DNA of 64,000 bases, from assembly GCA_949752795.1 (NCBI GenBank), contig OX457059.1:176402242-176466241 (forward strand). Reading direction: 5' to 3'. The DNA comes from Hyperoodon ampullatus (lineage: Eukaryota; Chordata; Mammalia; Artiodactyla; Ziphiidae). The notes under the pieces are model-generated. The model saw only the letters and a program-made list of their open reading frames with translations, did not search any database and had not been told where the DNA came from. Position numbers and translations under genes: made by a program. Shown here piece by piece: positions 21,866 to 32,668 of the stretch. Positions within the stretch are counted from its first letter, which is position 1; every line of letters starts with the position of its first letter.

Positions 21866-22190
21866 ACAAACAAGCTAACTAACATGTGTACCTCCTGTGT
21901 GCGTGGCAGATACCCAGGAAATTGAGTAACACCCTGAAACGGCCCAAGACATCACCTTAAACACCGTATTCATCTAAAAGGGAAAAAAAGGAAGGCTATA
22001 GTTGTTTCTGTCTACATTCATTTGATTGTATATGGTTTCCAATTGATGTTGTATAACTAGTTGTGGAGAAGTCATGGGATAGGTGGCTTCATTTCAGTTT
22101 GAATCTCCAAATTTAGTGGATTCTGCAGGCTTGTTACAAGGTTTACAAACTTCCTATTGGATCAGGACATCCCCTGGTGTAACTGGTATT
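21866..22190. repeat. Diverged repeats paralogous to 13930-14050 and 15345-15470
   Basis: Bases 21880-21990 match the LTR-like element (GTACCTCCTGT, AGATACCCAGGAAA, CGGCCCAAGACATCACCTTAAA versus TGGCCCAAGCCATTACCTTAAA). Bases 22005-22135 match 15345-15470 (CTGTCTACATTCATTT, TGTGGAGAAG, TCCAAATTTAGT). By eye these are roughly three-quarters identical. Confidence 0.55.
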
Positions 22191-22329
22191 CATGGTTTGT
22201 TCAACAGTTAAAGTTCTGTGTGATATGAGTTCATCCGGGAGTAATCCAGGTTAGTTTCTGTTATACATTTGTCCCAGGATGAAAGGACAAGAGAACTAAG
22301 ACCTAATTTATAAAAGTGCCTTCAAACTA

Positions 22330-23345
22330 ATTGATACCGAAGTATAGTTAACCTACAATGTTGTGTTAATTTCTGCTGCACAGCAAAGTGATTCATATAT
22401 ACGTACATACATATATACATATTTTTCATATTCTTTTCCATTATGGTTAATTACAGGGTATTGAATGCAGTTCCCTGTGCTGTACGGGAAGACCTTATGT
22501 ATCCATCCTATATATGGTAATTTGCATCTACTAATACCAACCTCCCAATCCATCCCTCTCCCCTGTCTTCCCCTTGACAACCACAAGTCTGTTTTCTCTA
22601 TTTGTGAGTCTGTTTTTGTTCTGTAGATAGGTTCATTTGGGTCTCATTTTATAATCCACATATAAGTGATATCATATGGTATTTGTTGTCCTCTGTCTGA
22701 CTTACTTCACTTTGTATGATAATCTCTAGGTCCATCCATGTAGCTGCAAATGGCATTATTTCATTCTGTTTTATGGCTGGGTAATATTCCGTTGTATATA
22801 TGTACCACATCTTCTATATCCATTCATCTGCTGAGGGACATTCAGGTTGCTTCCATGTCTTGGCTATTGTGAATAGTGCTGCTGTGAATGCTGGGGTGCA
22901 TGTATCTTTTTGAATTATAGTTCTGTCTGGATATGTGCCCAGGAGTGGGATTGCTGGGTCATATGGTAATTCTAGTTTTAGTTTTTGAGGAACCTCCATA
23001 CTGTTTTCCATAGTGGCTGCATCAGTTTACATTCCCACCAGTAGCGTAGTAGGGTTCCCTTTTCTCCACACCCCTTCCAGCATTTCTTTCTAGACATTTT
23101 AATGATGGCCATTCTGACCGCTATGAGGTGATAAGTCACTGTAGTTTTGATTTGCGTTCTCTAATAATTAGCGATGTGGAGCATCTTTTCATGTGCCTGT
23201 TGGCTATCTGTATGTCTTTGGAGAAATGTCTGTTTAGACCTTCTGCTCATTTTTTGATTTTTTTTTCTTTTTTGAGCTGTATGAGCCGTTTGTATATTTT
23301 AGAATCAAGACCTTGTTGGTCGCATCATTTGCAGGTATTTTCTCC
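22330..23345 (-). mobile_element. LINE-1 3' part of a 5'-inverted insertion
   Basis: The minus strand encodes LINE-1 ORF2 C-terminal fragments such as [20 protein letters not shown] and KDTCTPAFTAALFTIAKTWK, followed by the 3' UTR toward 22330. The plus strand has AAAGTGATTCATATATACG and GTGATATCATATGG. The 5'-most residues are [15 protein letters not shown], where the companion inverted segment (23346-23712) also ends. Several frameshifts are present. Confidence 0.88.
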
Positions 23346-23712
23346 CAAACAGTTAGCACAGGTAGTGGAACAACTGGGTACGCACATGCAGAAGAGTAAA
23401 GTTGGACCCTTACCTCCCCCCACCCCACATACAAAATCAACACAGAATGGACCAAAGGCCTAGGTGCAAGAGCCAAAAGTATAAAACTCGTAGAAGAAAA
23501 CATGCGAGTAAATCTTCATGACCTTGGATTTGGTCATGATATCTTAGATCTACCAAAAGCACAAGCAGCAAAAGACAAAATAGATGAATTAGACTTCCTC
23601 AAAATGAAAAAGAGTTGTGTATAAAAGGAGCAAGGAATAAGGTAACCCACCATCCAAAATGGCACAGGATGTTTGCAAACCATGTACCTGATAAAGGACT
23701 GTATGTAGCCCC
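23346..23712 (+). mobile_element. LINE-1 5' segment in inverted orientation (twin-priming product)
   Basis: The plus strand encodes ORF2 sequence just upstream of that in the neighbouring minus-strand piece. It reads [40 protein letters not shown] and KAQAAKDKIDELDFLKMKK, ending near ANHVPDKGL-like residues. The two pieces meet head to head and abut in ORF2 coordinates, the hallmark of 5' inversion by twin priming. Stops and frameshifts show it is not recent. Confidence 0.82.
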
Positions 23713-24904
23713 CCCCGGCCAAGCCCCCGGTGGTCCAGTGGAGTGTCTGTGCGGCCCCTCCCGTCCTCGGTGATCAGGGAATTTCAGGCCCCACGGCACC
23801 CAAGGGGTGGTCACTGGTCATCCTCGGCACCCTCAAGGAGTGAGTGAGTGCTGGATGGTTTTGAGCCCCGATGCGCTCCCATTACTGCCCTCAAAGGCTG
23901 AAGCCTTCAGCATGCCTCCAGAAGGACACAGAGTATTTGCAAGTCTTTGAGAGCCAAGAGAACAGTCTTCACTTTTCTGAAAAGGGCATCTTACTATCTC
24001 ACAGCATGACCATTTTCAATCTGGCTCTCGGGGTGCCCTCCCACCTTCTTTATTTCTCTGAGAGTGGCCATGGTGGTTTGGCTGTCCCCAGTCCCCACAC
24101 CAGGTGACAAGGCCAGTGGGGCCAGATCCCGGTGGTCCTTAGCTTCGTTGGAGATTAACCCAGACTCTCGGCCTGCGATTGAACGGGGATGCCCCTGCTT
24201 CTCCCCATCACCGATTCTCATCTCCTCCTCTATCTCTTTTCCTCTTGCTTTTCAGTCTCAGATTTACCTGATGGTCACCACTCACAGCTCCCGCAGAGCC
24301 CAGAGATTTCTCCTTGAAGGAAAGGTTCTGGAAAATCAGAGGGGCAAATAAAGGATGCAGCTGATTCCCGCCTTGTGCTGACGCCCAAGAGGGTGAGGAG
24401 AGTGAGTGTTTTCTCATTAGAATTTTAAATCCTGCAAGTAATAGATCATTGGGGGTGGGGGGCCTCCAGTGTTTTCCTGCTCATTCTAATAATGTCATTC
24501 CTGAATTTTTATGTGGTAAATAATTTATATTATTTATCAGTAATTTGATTATTGGTATAATCAAATTATTATCAAATTATCCTGAGGGGGATATCCATTT
24601 AAAAAATGTTAGAGGTAACTCCAAGGGATTTACAACAAACAAGGACACAGAACCCGTTCTCCAGACACTGGCTGAGAGATTCCTACCCTGAGCCGCAGTC
24701 CCCTGGAGGGCGGAGTGGCCATGACTCTCCTCCCACAGGTGAGCGTACACAGGCACATCCCACGTGGGGCCACTGCAGCGCAGAATCTTAGAGTGGCCAA
24801 TGGCAGGCAGCTGGCCAGAGATGCGGACAAGAGAAAACTGCCCAGCAGCCTGGGACAACCCCGGGGTGAGGCCTTAGGAAGGGCCAGTGTCAGAGCCTCA
24901 GAGG
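23713..24904. other. Unassigned GC-richer sequence before the satellite
   Basis: No gene recognised. A stretch near 24230-24350 superficially resembles a terminal exon (TTGCTTTTCAG acceptor-like site, then AATAAA at about 24346), but its short frames have no recognisable product. A short C-run lies near 23709-23717 and an AT-rich hairpin at 24541-24568. The satellite begins near 24905. Confidence 0.35.
24541..24568. repeat. Perfect AT-rich inverted repeat
   Basis: Arms TAATTTGATTA (24541-24551) and TAATCAAATTA (24558-24568) are exact reverse complements around a 6-base loop. Another ATCAAATTAT follows directly. No known function assigned. Confidence 0.8.
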
Positions 24905-26095
24905 TAACTTGAAGAGAGTTCAGGCTGTTAAGGACATCGTCAGAGATGCACTTAGGGACATATTCAGGGCCTTAGTTATGGACAGGATCAGGGCATTATT
25001 TAGTGACAGCTTAGACTATAGGGGACAGCATCAGGGCCTAAGTTAGGGACAGTGTCAGTGCTTCAGTTAGAGAGAACGTGAGAGCCTTAGCTAGACACAG
25101 TTCGGGCTGTTACTTAGGGATCTCTTCAGGGCCTTAGAGCCAGCATCGTGGCCATAATTAGAACCAGTGTGAGGGCGTTAGGTAGGGCCAAAACTGTGGT
25201 GTTAGTTAGGGAAAGAGGTCATTAGTTACAGACAGTGTCAGGGTTTTAGGTAGGGACAGCGGCAAGTCCTTGGTTAAGAAGAGTGTCAGGGCCTCACTTA
25301 GGGGCAGCGTCAGGATGTTAGGGAGAGTCGGGACATTAGAATTTCAGATTCTGAGGTAGAGACAGCATCCGGGCCTTAGTTAGGAAGAGGGTCAGGGCCT
25401 TGGTGAGGGACAGGGTCAGGACAACGGCGAGGGACATCTAAGAGTATTAGGGACATCGTCAAGGCCTTAGATTGGGCCAGCATCAGGGCTGTGGTGTCGA
25501 CCAGTGTCAGGGCATTAATGAGGGACAAAATGAGGGTGTTAGTTAGGAAAAGAGTCAGGTCATTAGTTACAGACAGTTTTAGGGCCTCAGGTAGAATGGG
25601 CATCAAGGCCTTAGTTAGGAAGAGCATCAGGGCCTCAGTTAGGTTCAGCATCAGGACGTTAGTTAGGGCCAGCAACGGGGGCCTTAGTTAGGGACAGTGT
25701 TGTCAGGCCCTCAGAGATCACTTGAGGGCCTTCGTAAGAGACAGTCCAGGCCGTTAGTTAGGGACACTTCAGAGACTTTCTTGGGGATATATTCAGGGCC
25801 TTAGTAATAGAATCAGGGTGTTATTTTGTCACCGCTTAGGCACTAAGGGACAGCATCAAAGCCTCAGGGAGGGTGTCAGCGTCCTGGGGATAGTGTTAGG
25901 GACTTTGTAAGTTATAGCTTAGGCCATTAGCTAGGGACAGTGTCGGGGGCTTATTGAGGGCAGTGTCAGAGACTTCCTGAGGGACATCTTCAGGGCCTTA
26001 GTTATGGACAGGATCAGGTCCATACTTGGGACCAGTGTCAGGCCGTTATTTAGGGGCAGTGTCAGGGCCTTCTGTAGAAACAGCGTCATCCAGGT
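24905..26095 (-). repeat. Satellite block in inverted orientation (24-bp monomer family)
   Basis: The plus strand shows G-rich monomers of the form TTAGGGACAGTGTCAGGGCC, i.e. the reverse complement of the monomers that fill 27.2-64 kb. Spacing is mostly 24 bases. Monomers are well diverged and the block lacks the landmarks of the 1.6-kb unit. Some longer phrases recur (GTTATGGACAGGATCAGG at about 24975 and 25994, with a variant near 25805) without a fixed period. Confidence 0.88.
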
Positions 26096-26195
26096 GTGAA
26101 TGTCCATGTTGCCTTGCAAAGATGCTTTCTAGGAATTGAAAGCAATGAGGAATGAACAAGTAGCAACAAGGTGCAGGATTTTGCCAAAGAATCAT
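26096..26195. other. Non-satellite spacer at the orientation switch
   Basis: About 100 bases with no satellite monomer and no LINE-1 landmark, between the inverted satellite block and the LINE-1 fragment. Confidence 0.5.
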
Positions 26196-27166
26196 TCTTT
26201 TTTTAACATCTTTATTGGAGTCTAATTGCTTTACAATGGTGTGTTAGTTTCTGCTTTATAACAAAGTGAATCAGTTATACATACACATATGTCCCCATAT
26301 CTCTTCCCTCTTGCGTCTCCCTCCCTCCCACCCTCCCTATCCCACCCCTCTAGGTGGTCACAAAGCACCAAGCTGATCTCCCTGTGCTACGCGGCTGCTT
26401 CCCACTAGCTATCTCTTTTACGTTTGGTAGTGTATATATGTCCAAGCCACTCTCTCACTTTGTCACAGCTTACCCTTCCCCCTCCCCATATCCTCAAGTC
26501 CATTCTCTAGTAGGTCTGTGTCTTTATTCCTGTCTTAACCCTAGGTTCTTCATGACTTTTTTTTTTCTTAAATTCCATATATATGTGTCAGCATACGGTA
26601 TTTGTCTTTCTCTTTCGGACTTACTTCACTCTGTATGACAGACTCTAGCTCCATCCACCTCATTACAAGTAGCTCAATTTCGTTTCTTTTTGTGGCTGAG
26701 TAATATTCCATTGTATATATGTGCCACGTCTTCTTTATCCATTCATCCGATGATGGACACTTAGGTTGTTTCCATCTCCGGGCTATTGTAAATAGAACTG
26801 CAGTGAACATTTTGGTACATGACTCTTTTTGAATTATGGTTTTCTCAGGGTATATGCCCAGTAGTCGGATTGCTGGGTCATATGGTAGTTCTATTTGTAG
26901 TTTTTTAAGGAACCTCCATACTGCTCGCCATAGTGGCTGTGCCAATTCACATTCCCACCAGCAGTGCAAGAGTGTTCCCTTTTCTCCACATCCTCTGCAG
27001 CATTTACTGTTTCTAGATTTTTTGATGATGGCCATTCTGACTGGTGTGAGGTGATATCTCATTGTAGTTTTGATTTGCATTTCTCAAAAGATTAATGATG
27101 TTTAGCATAGTTTTATGTGTTTGTTGGGAATCCATGTATCTTCTTTGAAGAAATGTCTGTTTTGGC
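26196..27166 (-). mobile_element. LINE-1 3' fragment at the satellite orientation switch
   Basis: Minus-strand LINE-1 3' UTR and ORF2 end, with AATAAA complement at 26211-26216. It is 5'-truncated, stopping near 27166 where satellite begins (CTTTAACTAAGACCG). From 26293 to about 27087 every base compared by eye is identical to 16053-16830 plus 17071-17097, at a constant lag of 10,240 bases up to the SINE. Outside that tract the two copies differ clearly. No target-site duplication is apparent. Confidence 0.93.
26568..27080 (-). pseudogene. LINE-1 ORF2 C-terminal fragment (170 codons open)
   Basis: An open frame from [20 protein letters not shown] to the normal ORF2 C terminus at YGI plus stop, including the [16 protein letters not shown] cysteine cluster. 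It is the same sequence as the ORF2 tail in the young LINE-1, without the SINE. It represents only the last part of ORF2 and has no endonuclease or RT. Confidence 0.88.
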
Positions 27167-27206
27167 CTTTAACTAAGACCGTAATGCTGATCCTACAGAG
27201 GCCCTG

Positions 27207-29475
27207 ATGCTGCTCCTAAGTCATGCCCTGATAGTGTCCCCAGCTAAGAGCCTGATGCTAGGCCTCACTCAGGGCCTGTCACTCTCCCTACGTCAGGCTC
27301 TGACGCTGTCCCTACCTGAAGCCGTGACACTGGTTCTAAACAAGGCCCCGATACTCTCAGTAACTAAGATGTTGACACTATACCTGGGTCACTTCCTGAC
27401 AGTACACCTGGATCATAACTTATCCCTGTCTTTATCTAAAGTCGAGCCTCTTATGGCAACTAAATCCCTGATGCTGTGCTTTACTCAGGCCCAGAATTTA
27501 GCCCCACGGCTGTGACACTGTCCCTAAGTAAGGCCTACATGCTGGTCCAACGTCAGGGCCTGATACTGTCCGTAACAAAATCCCTAACACTGTGCCTGAG
27601 TCAGGCCCTGCAAGTGTACCTAACAGAAAGCCCTGACGCCAGTCCTAGCCAAGACTCTGACACTGTCCCTAAAAAAGGCTCTGATGGTAGTCCTAACCAA
27701 GGCCCTGACATTGTCCCTAAGTAGCGCCTGAGACTACGGCTAACTCAGTCTGTGATACGATACCAAACTAAGGCTCTGATGCTCCTCCTCAGTAAGGCCC
27801 TGACACTGCCCTATCTTACGCCCTGACACTGCACCTAACACAGACACTGACACTGTTCCTAAGAGAGGCACTGATTTCACTCCTAACTCAGGCCCTGACG
27901 CTGTCCCTCACTAAGGCCCTGACACGACTTCTACCTCAGGCCCTGACCTTATACCTAACGAAGGCTCTGAGGCTAACCCTAACTAAGGCACTGACAGTGA
28001 CCCTAATTAAGGCCTTGACGCTATTCCTAACTAAGGCCCTAGCCCTAGCCATAGCCCTAGCCCAAGCCCTATCCGTAGCTCTAGCCCTAGCCCTTGCACC
28101 AGCCCCAGCCTCTGATTACAGAGGCCCTCGTGATCCTCCTAGGCCTTGCCCTGACACTGTCCTTAACTAATGCCTTGACACTACTACTAACTCAGGCAGT
28201 GATACTATCCCTAACTAAGGCCCTGACAGTGTCTCTAACTAAGGGCCTGACTCTCCTCCTACCACTGGCCCTGCCTTTATACATAACAAAGGCTCTGTCA
28301 CTCGTCCTAACTCAGGCCCTGACACTGTCCCTCACTAAAGCTTGACACTACTTCTAACTCAGGCCCTGACATTATAGCTAACGAAGGCTCTGATGCTAAC
28401 CGTAACTAATGCACTGCCTGTGACCCTAACTAAGGCTTTGACACTATTTCTAACTAAGGCCCTAGCCCTAATCGTAGCTCTAGCCCTGCCCTGGCCCTGG
28501 CCCTGGCCCTGGCCGTTGCCCTGGACCCAGCCCCAGCCACTGCCCCTGCCGCTGATGCTGATCCTACAGAGGCCCTTATGCTCCTCCTTGGCCTTGCACT
28601 GTCACTGTCCTTAGCTAAGGCCTTGACACTACTAGTAAGTCAGTCCGTGATACTGTCCCTAACTAAGGCCCTGACAGTGTCCCTAACTAAGGGCGTTACT
28701 CTCCTCCTAACTCTGGCAGAGCAATTATATATAACAAACTCTCTGACGCTCGTCCTAACCAAGGCCCTGACACTCTCCCTAAGAAAGGCTCTGATGGTAG
28801 TCCTAACCAAGGCCCTGACACTGTCCTAACTTATGCCCTGACACTACACCTAACACAGCCTCTGACACTGTTCCTAAGAGAGGCACTGATTCCACTCCTA
28901 ACTCAGTCCCTGACACTGTCCGTAAATAAGGCCCTGACACTACTCCTAAATCAGGCCCTGACACAATACCGAACAAAGGCTCTGATGCTATTGTAAGTAA
29001 GGCCCTGACACTACTACTAACTCAGGCCGTGATACTGTCCCTAACTAAGGCACTGACATTGTCCCTAAGGAAGGGCGGTACTCTCTTCGTAACTCTGGCC
29101 CAGCAATTATATATAACAAAGGCTGTGACGCTCGACCTAACCAAGGCCCTGACACTGTCCCTCACTAAGGCCCTGACACTACTTCTAACTCAGGCCCTGA
29201 CATTATACCTAACGAAGGCTCTGATGCTAACCCTAACTAAGGCCCTGACAGTGACCCTAAATAAGGACTTGACACTATTCCTAAGTAAGGCCCCAGCCCC
29301 AGCCCCAGCCCCAGCTCCAGCCCCAGCTCCAGCCCCAGTCCCAGTCCCAGTCCCAGTCCCAGTCCCAGTCCCAGCTCCTGCCCCAGCTCCTACACAGGCC
29401 TTTATGCTCCTCCTAGGCCTTGCCCTGACAGTGTGCTTAACTAAGGCCTTGTGACTACTACTAACTCAGGCCGTG
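27207..29475 (+). repeat. Edge unit E1 (2269 bp)
   Basis: First unit of the irregular edge, anchored on CCAGCTAAGAGCCTGATGC. It contains a cassette at about 27536-27724 (GCTGGTCCAACGTCAGGGCC, then repeated CCTAACCAAG) not found in the regular units. Hexamer tracts of CCCTAG (28035-28112), CCCTGG (28481-28548) and CCCAGC/T (29289-29394) are present. It is longer than a regular unit, probably a fusion of more than one old unit. Confidence 0.8.
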
Positions 29476-31023
29476 ATACTGTCCCTAACTAAGTCCCTAA
29501 CAGTGTCCCCAGCTAAGGACCTGATGCTAGGCCTCACTCGGGCCCTGTCGCTCTCCCTACGTCAGGCTCTGACGCTGTACCTAGCTGAAGTCCTGACACT
29601 GGTTCTAAACAAGGCCCCGATATTCTCAGTAACTAAGGTATTGACACTATACCTGGGTCATTTACTGATAGTATACCTAGATCATAACTTATCCCTGTGT
29701 TTATCTAAAGTCGAGCCTCTTATGGCAACTAAAGGCCTGATGCTATGCATAACTCAGGCCCTCAATTTAGCCCCAAGGCCATGACACTGTCCCTAAGTAA
29801 GGCCTAGATGCTGGTCCAATGTCAGGGCCTGATACTGTCCCTATCAAAGTCCCTAACACTATGCGTGTCTCAAGCCCTGATAGTGTACCTAACAGAAGGC
29901 TGTGACGCCAGTCCTAACCAAGACCCTGACACTGGCCCTAACAAAGGCTCTGATGGTAGTCCTAACCAAGGCCCTGACACTGTCCCTAAGTAGGGCCTGA
30001 GACTATGGCTAACTCAGGCCGTGGCACGATACGTCACCAAGGCTCTGATGCTAGTCCTAACTAAGGCCCTGACACTGTCCTAACTTATGCCCTGAAACTA
30101 CACGTAACACATGCCGTGACACTACACCTAACACAGACCCTGACACTGTTCCTAAGAGAGGCACTAATCCCACTCCTAACTCAGGCCCTGACACTGTCCC
30201 TAACTAAGGCCCTGACAGTATACCTAATGAGGGCTCTGATGCTAGTCCTAACTAAGTCTGTGACACTAATCCTAAGAAAGGCCTTGACAGTACTCGTAAC
30301 TAAGCCCCTGACACTGACCCTAACTAAAGCCTTGACACTACTCCTAAGTCAGGCCCTGACACGATACCGAAGAAAGGCTCTGATGCTAGTTGTAAGTAAG
30401 GCCCTGACACTGTTCTTAACTAACGCCTTGACATTACTACTAACTCAGGCTGTGATACTGTCCCTAACTAAGGCCCTGACAGTGTCCCTAACTAAGGGCC
30501 TGACTGTCGTCCTAACTCTGGCCCTGCCCTTATACAGATCAAAGGCTATGACGCTCGTCCTAACCAAGGCACTGGCACTGTCCATCACTAAGGCTTGACA
30601 CTACTTGTAACTCAGGCCCTGATATTATACCTAACGAAGGCTCTGATGCTAACCCTAACTAAGGCCCTGACAGTGACCCTAAGTAAGGCCTTTAGGCTAT
30701 TCCTAAGTAAGGCCCTAGCCCTATCCCTAGCCCAAGGCCCAGCACCAGCCCCAGTCCCAGCTCCTGCCCCAGCTCCTACAGAGGCCTTTATGCTCCTGCT
30801 AGTGCTTGCCCTGACACTGTCCTTAACTAAGGCCTTGACACTATTCCTAAGTAAGGCCGTAGACCTAGCCCCAGCCCCAGCCCCAGCCCCAGCCCCAGCC
30901 CCAGCCCCAGCCCCAGCCCCAACTCCTTCCCCAGCTCCTACAGAGGCCTTTATGCTCCTCCTAGGCGTTGCCTTGACACTGTGCTTAACTGCGGCCTTGT
31001 GACTACTAGTAACTCAGGCCATG
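29476..31023 (+). repeat. Edge unit E2 (1548 bp)
   Basis: Same landmark order as E1 with the edge-only cassette at about 29805-29995. CCCAGC tracts lie near 30715-30781 and 30851-30944, the latter eleven or more near-perfect hexamers. Confidence 0.8.
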
Positions 31024-32668
31024 ATACTTTCCCTGACTAAGGCCCTGACAGTGTCCCCAGCTAAGGACCTGATGCTAGGCCTCACTCGGGCCCTGTCGCT
31101 CTCCTTACGTCAGGCTCTGACGCTGTCCCTAGCTGAAGTCCTGACACTGGTTCTAAACAAGGCCGCGATATTCTCAGTAACTAAGGTGTTGACACTATAC
31201 CTGGGTCATTTCCTGACAGTATACCTAGATCATAAGTTATCCCTGTGTTTATCTAAAGTCGAGCCTCTTATGGCAACTAAAGCCCAGATGCTATGCATAA
31301 CTTAGGCCCTCAATTTAGCCCCAAGGCCGTGACACTGTCCCTAAGTAAGGCCTAGATGCTGGTCCAACGTCAGGGTCTGATACTGTCCCTATCAAAGTCC
31401 CTAACACTATGCGTGTCTCAAGCCCTGACAGTGTACCTAAAAGAAGGTTCTGACGCCAGTCCTAACCAAGACCCTGACACTGGCCCTAACAAAGGCTATG
31501 ATGGTAGTCCTAACCAACGCCCTGACACTGTCCGTAAGTAGGGCCTGACACTAAGGCTAACTCAGGCTGTGACACGATACGTCACAAGGCTCTGATGCTA
31601 GTCATAACTAAGGCCCTGACAGTGACCCTAACTAAGGCGTTGACATTATTCATAACTAAGGCCATAGCCCTAGCCGTAGCCCTAGCCCTAGCCCTTGCCT
31701 CAGCCCCAGACCCTGATGCTGAGATCCTACAGAGGCCCTTATGCTCCTCCTAGGCCTTGCCCTGACACTGTCCTTAACTAAGGCCTTGACACTACTACTA
31801 ACTCAGGCCGTGACACTGTCCCTAAGTCCCTGACAGTGTCCCTCACTAATTGCCTGACTCTCCGCCTAACTGTCCCTGCTGTTATACATAACAAAGGCTC
31901 TAACAATCGTCCTTACCAAGGACCTGACACTGTCCCTCACTAAGGCCCTGACACTACTTCTAATTCAAACTGTGACATTATACCTAACGAAGGCTCTGAT
32001 GCTAACCCTAACTAAGGCCCTGACAGTGACCCTAACTAAGGCCTTGACACTATTCCTAACTAAGGCCCTAGCCCTAACCCTAGCCCTAGCCCTCCCCTAC
32101 CCGATCCCCATCCCCATCCCCATCCCCATCCCAAGTCCCTGATGCTGATCCTACAGAGGCCCTTATGCTCCTCCTAGGTCATGCCGTGACACTGTCCCTA
32201 CCAAAGGCCGTGATACTGGTCCTAAAGAAGGCCCAGGTGCTCTCGATAACTAAGGCCTTCAAAGTGTCCCTTGCTCCGTTCCTGACTTTATCCCTAGTGC
32301 GTAGTTAATGTCCTGCCTCTTACCGTACCTGAAGCCCTAATACTGTCCCTAGCTAAGGCCCTCAGTAGTCATCACTAAGGCCCTGACACTTTGTAAGTAA
32401 GGCCTGGAAGGTGTCCCTAATGCAGGCCCTGCTGCCGGCAATAACTAAAGGCCTAACACTATCCTGAGCTAAAATACTGACCCATCTCGAACCAAGGTCC
32501 TGACAATATCCCTTAGTGTGCCCTGATGCTGGCCCTAAATAAAGCCGTGAGGCTGTCCCTAACACAGGCCCTGAAGTTATCGGTAGCTGAGGCCTTGACA
32601 CTCCACCTAACTGAGGCCCTGATCATGTCTTTAACTAAGACGGTAATGCTGATTCTACAGAGGCCCTG
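31024..32668 (+). repeat. Edge unit E3 and transition to the regular array (1645 bp)
   Basis: Carries the third edge-only cassette (about 31353-31541), a CCCTAG tract near 31661-31712, and then, near 32099-32131, the first CCCCAT tract, which is the mark of the regular units. The family change therefore falls within this unit, at about 31.6-32.1 kb. Confidence 0.8.

Noticed and set aside
24064..24351. Possible terminal exon with acceptor-like TTGCTTTTCAG and AATAAA
   Set aside because: The downstream frame stops quickly and resembles no protein I know; both signals are short and common.
26196..27166. The LINE-1 fragment as a normal retrotransposition into satellite
   Set aside because: No matching target-site duplication is visible, the left flank is not satellite and the satellite orientation differs on the two sides, so a simple insertion does not explain it.
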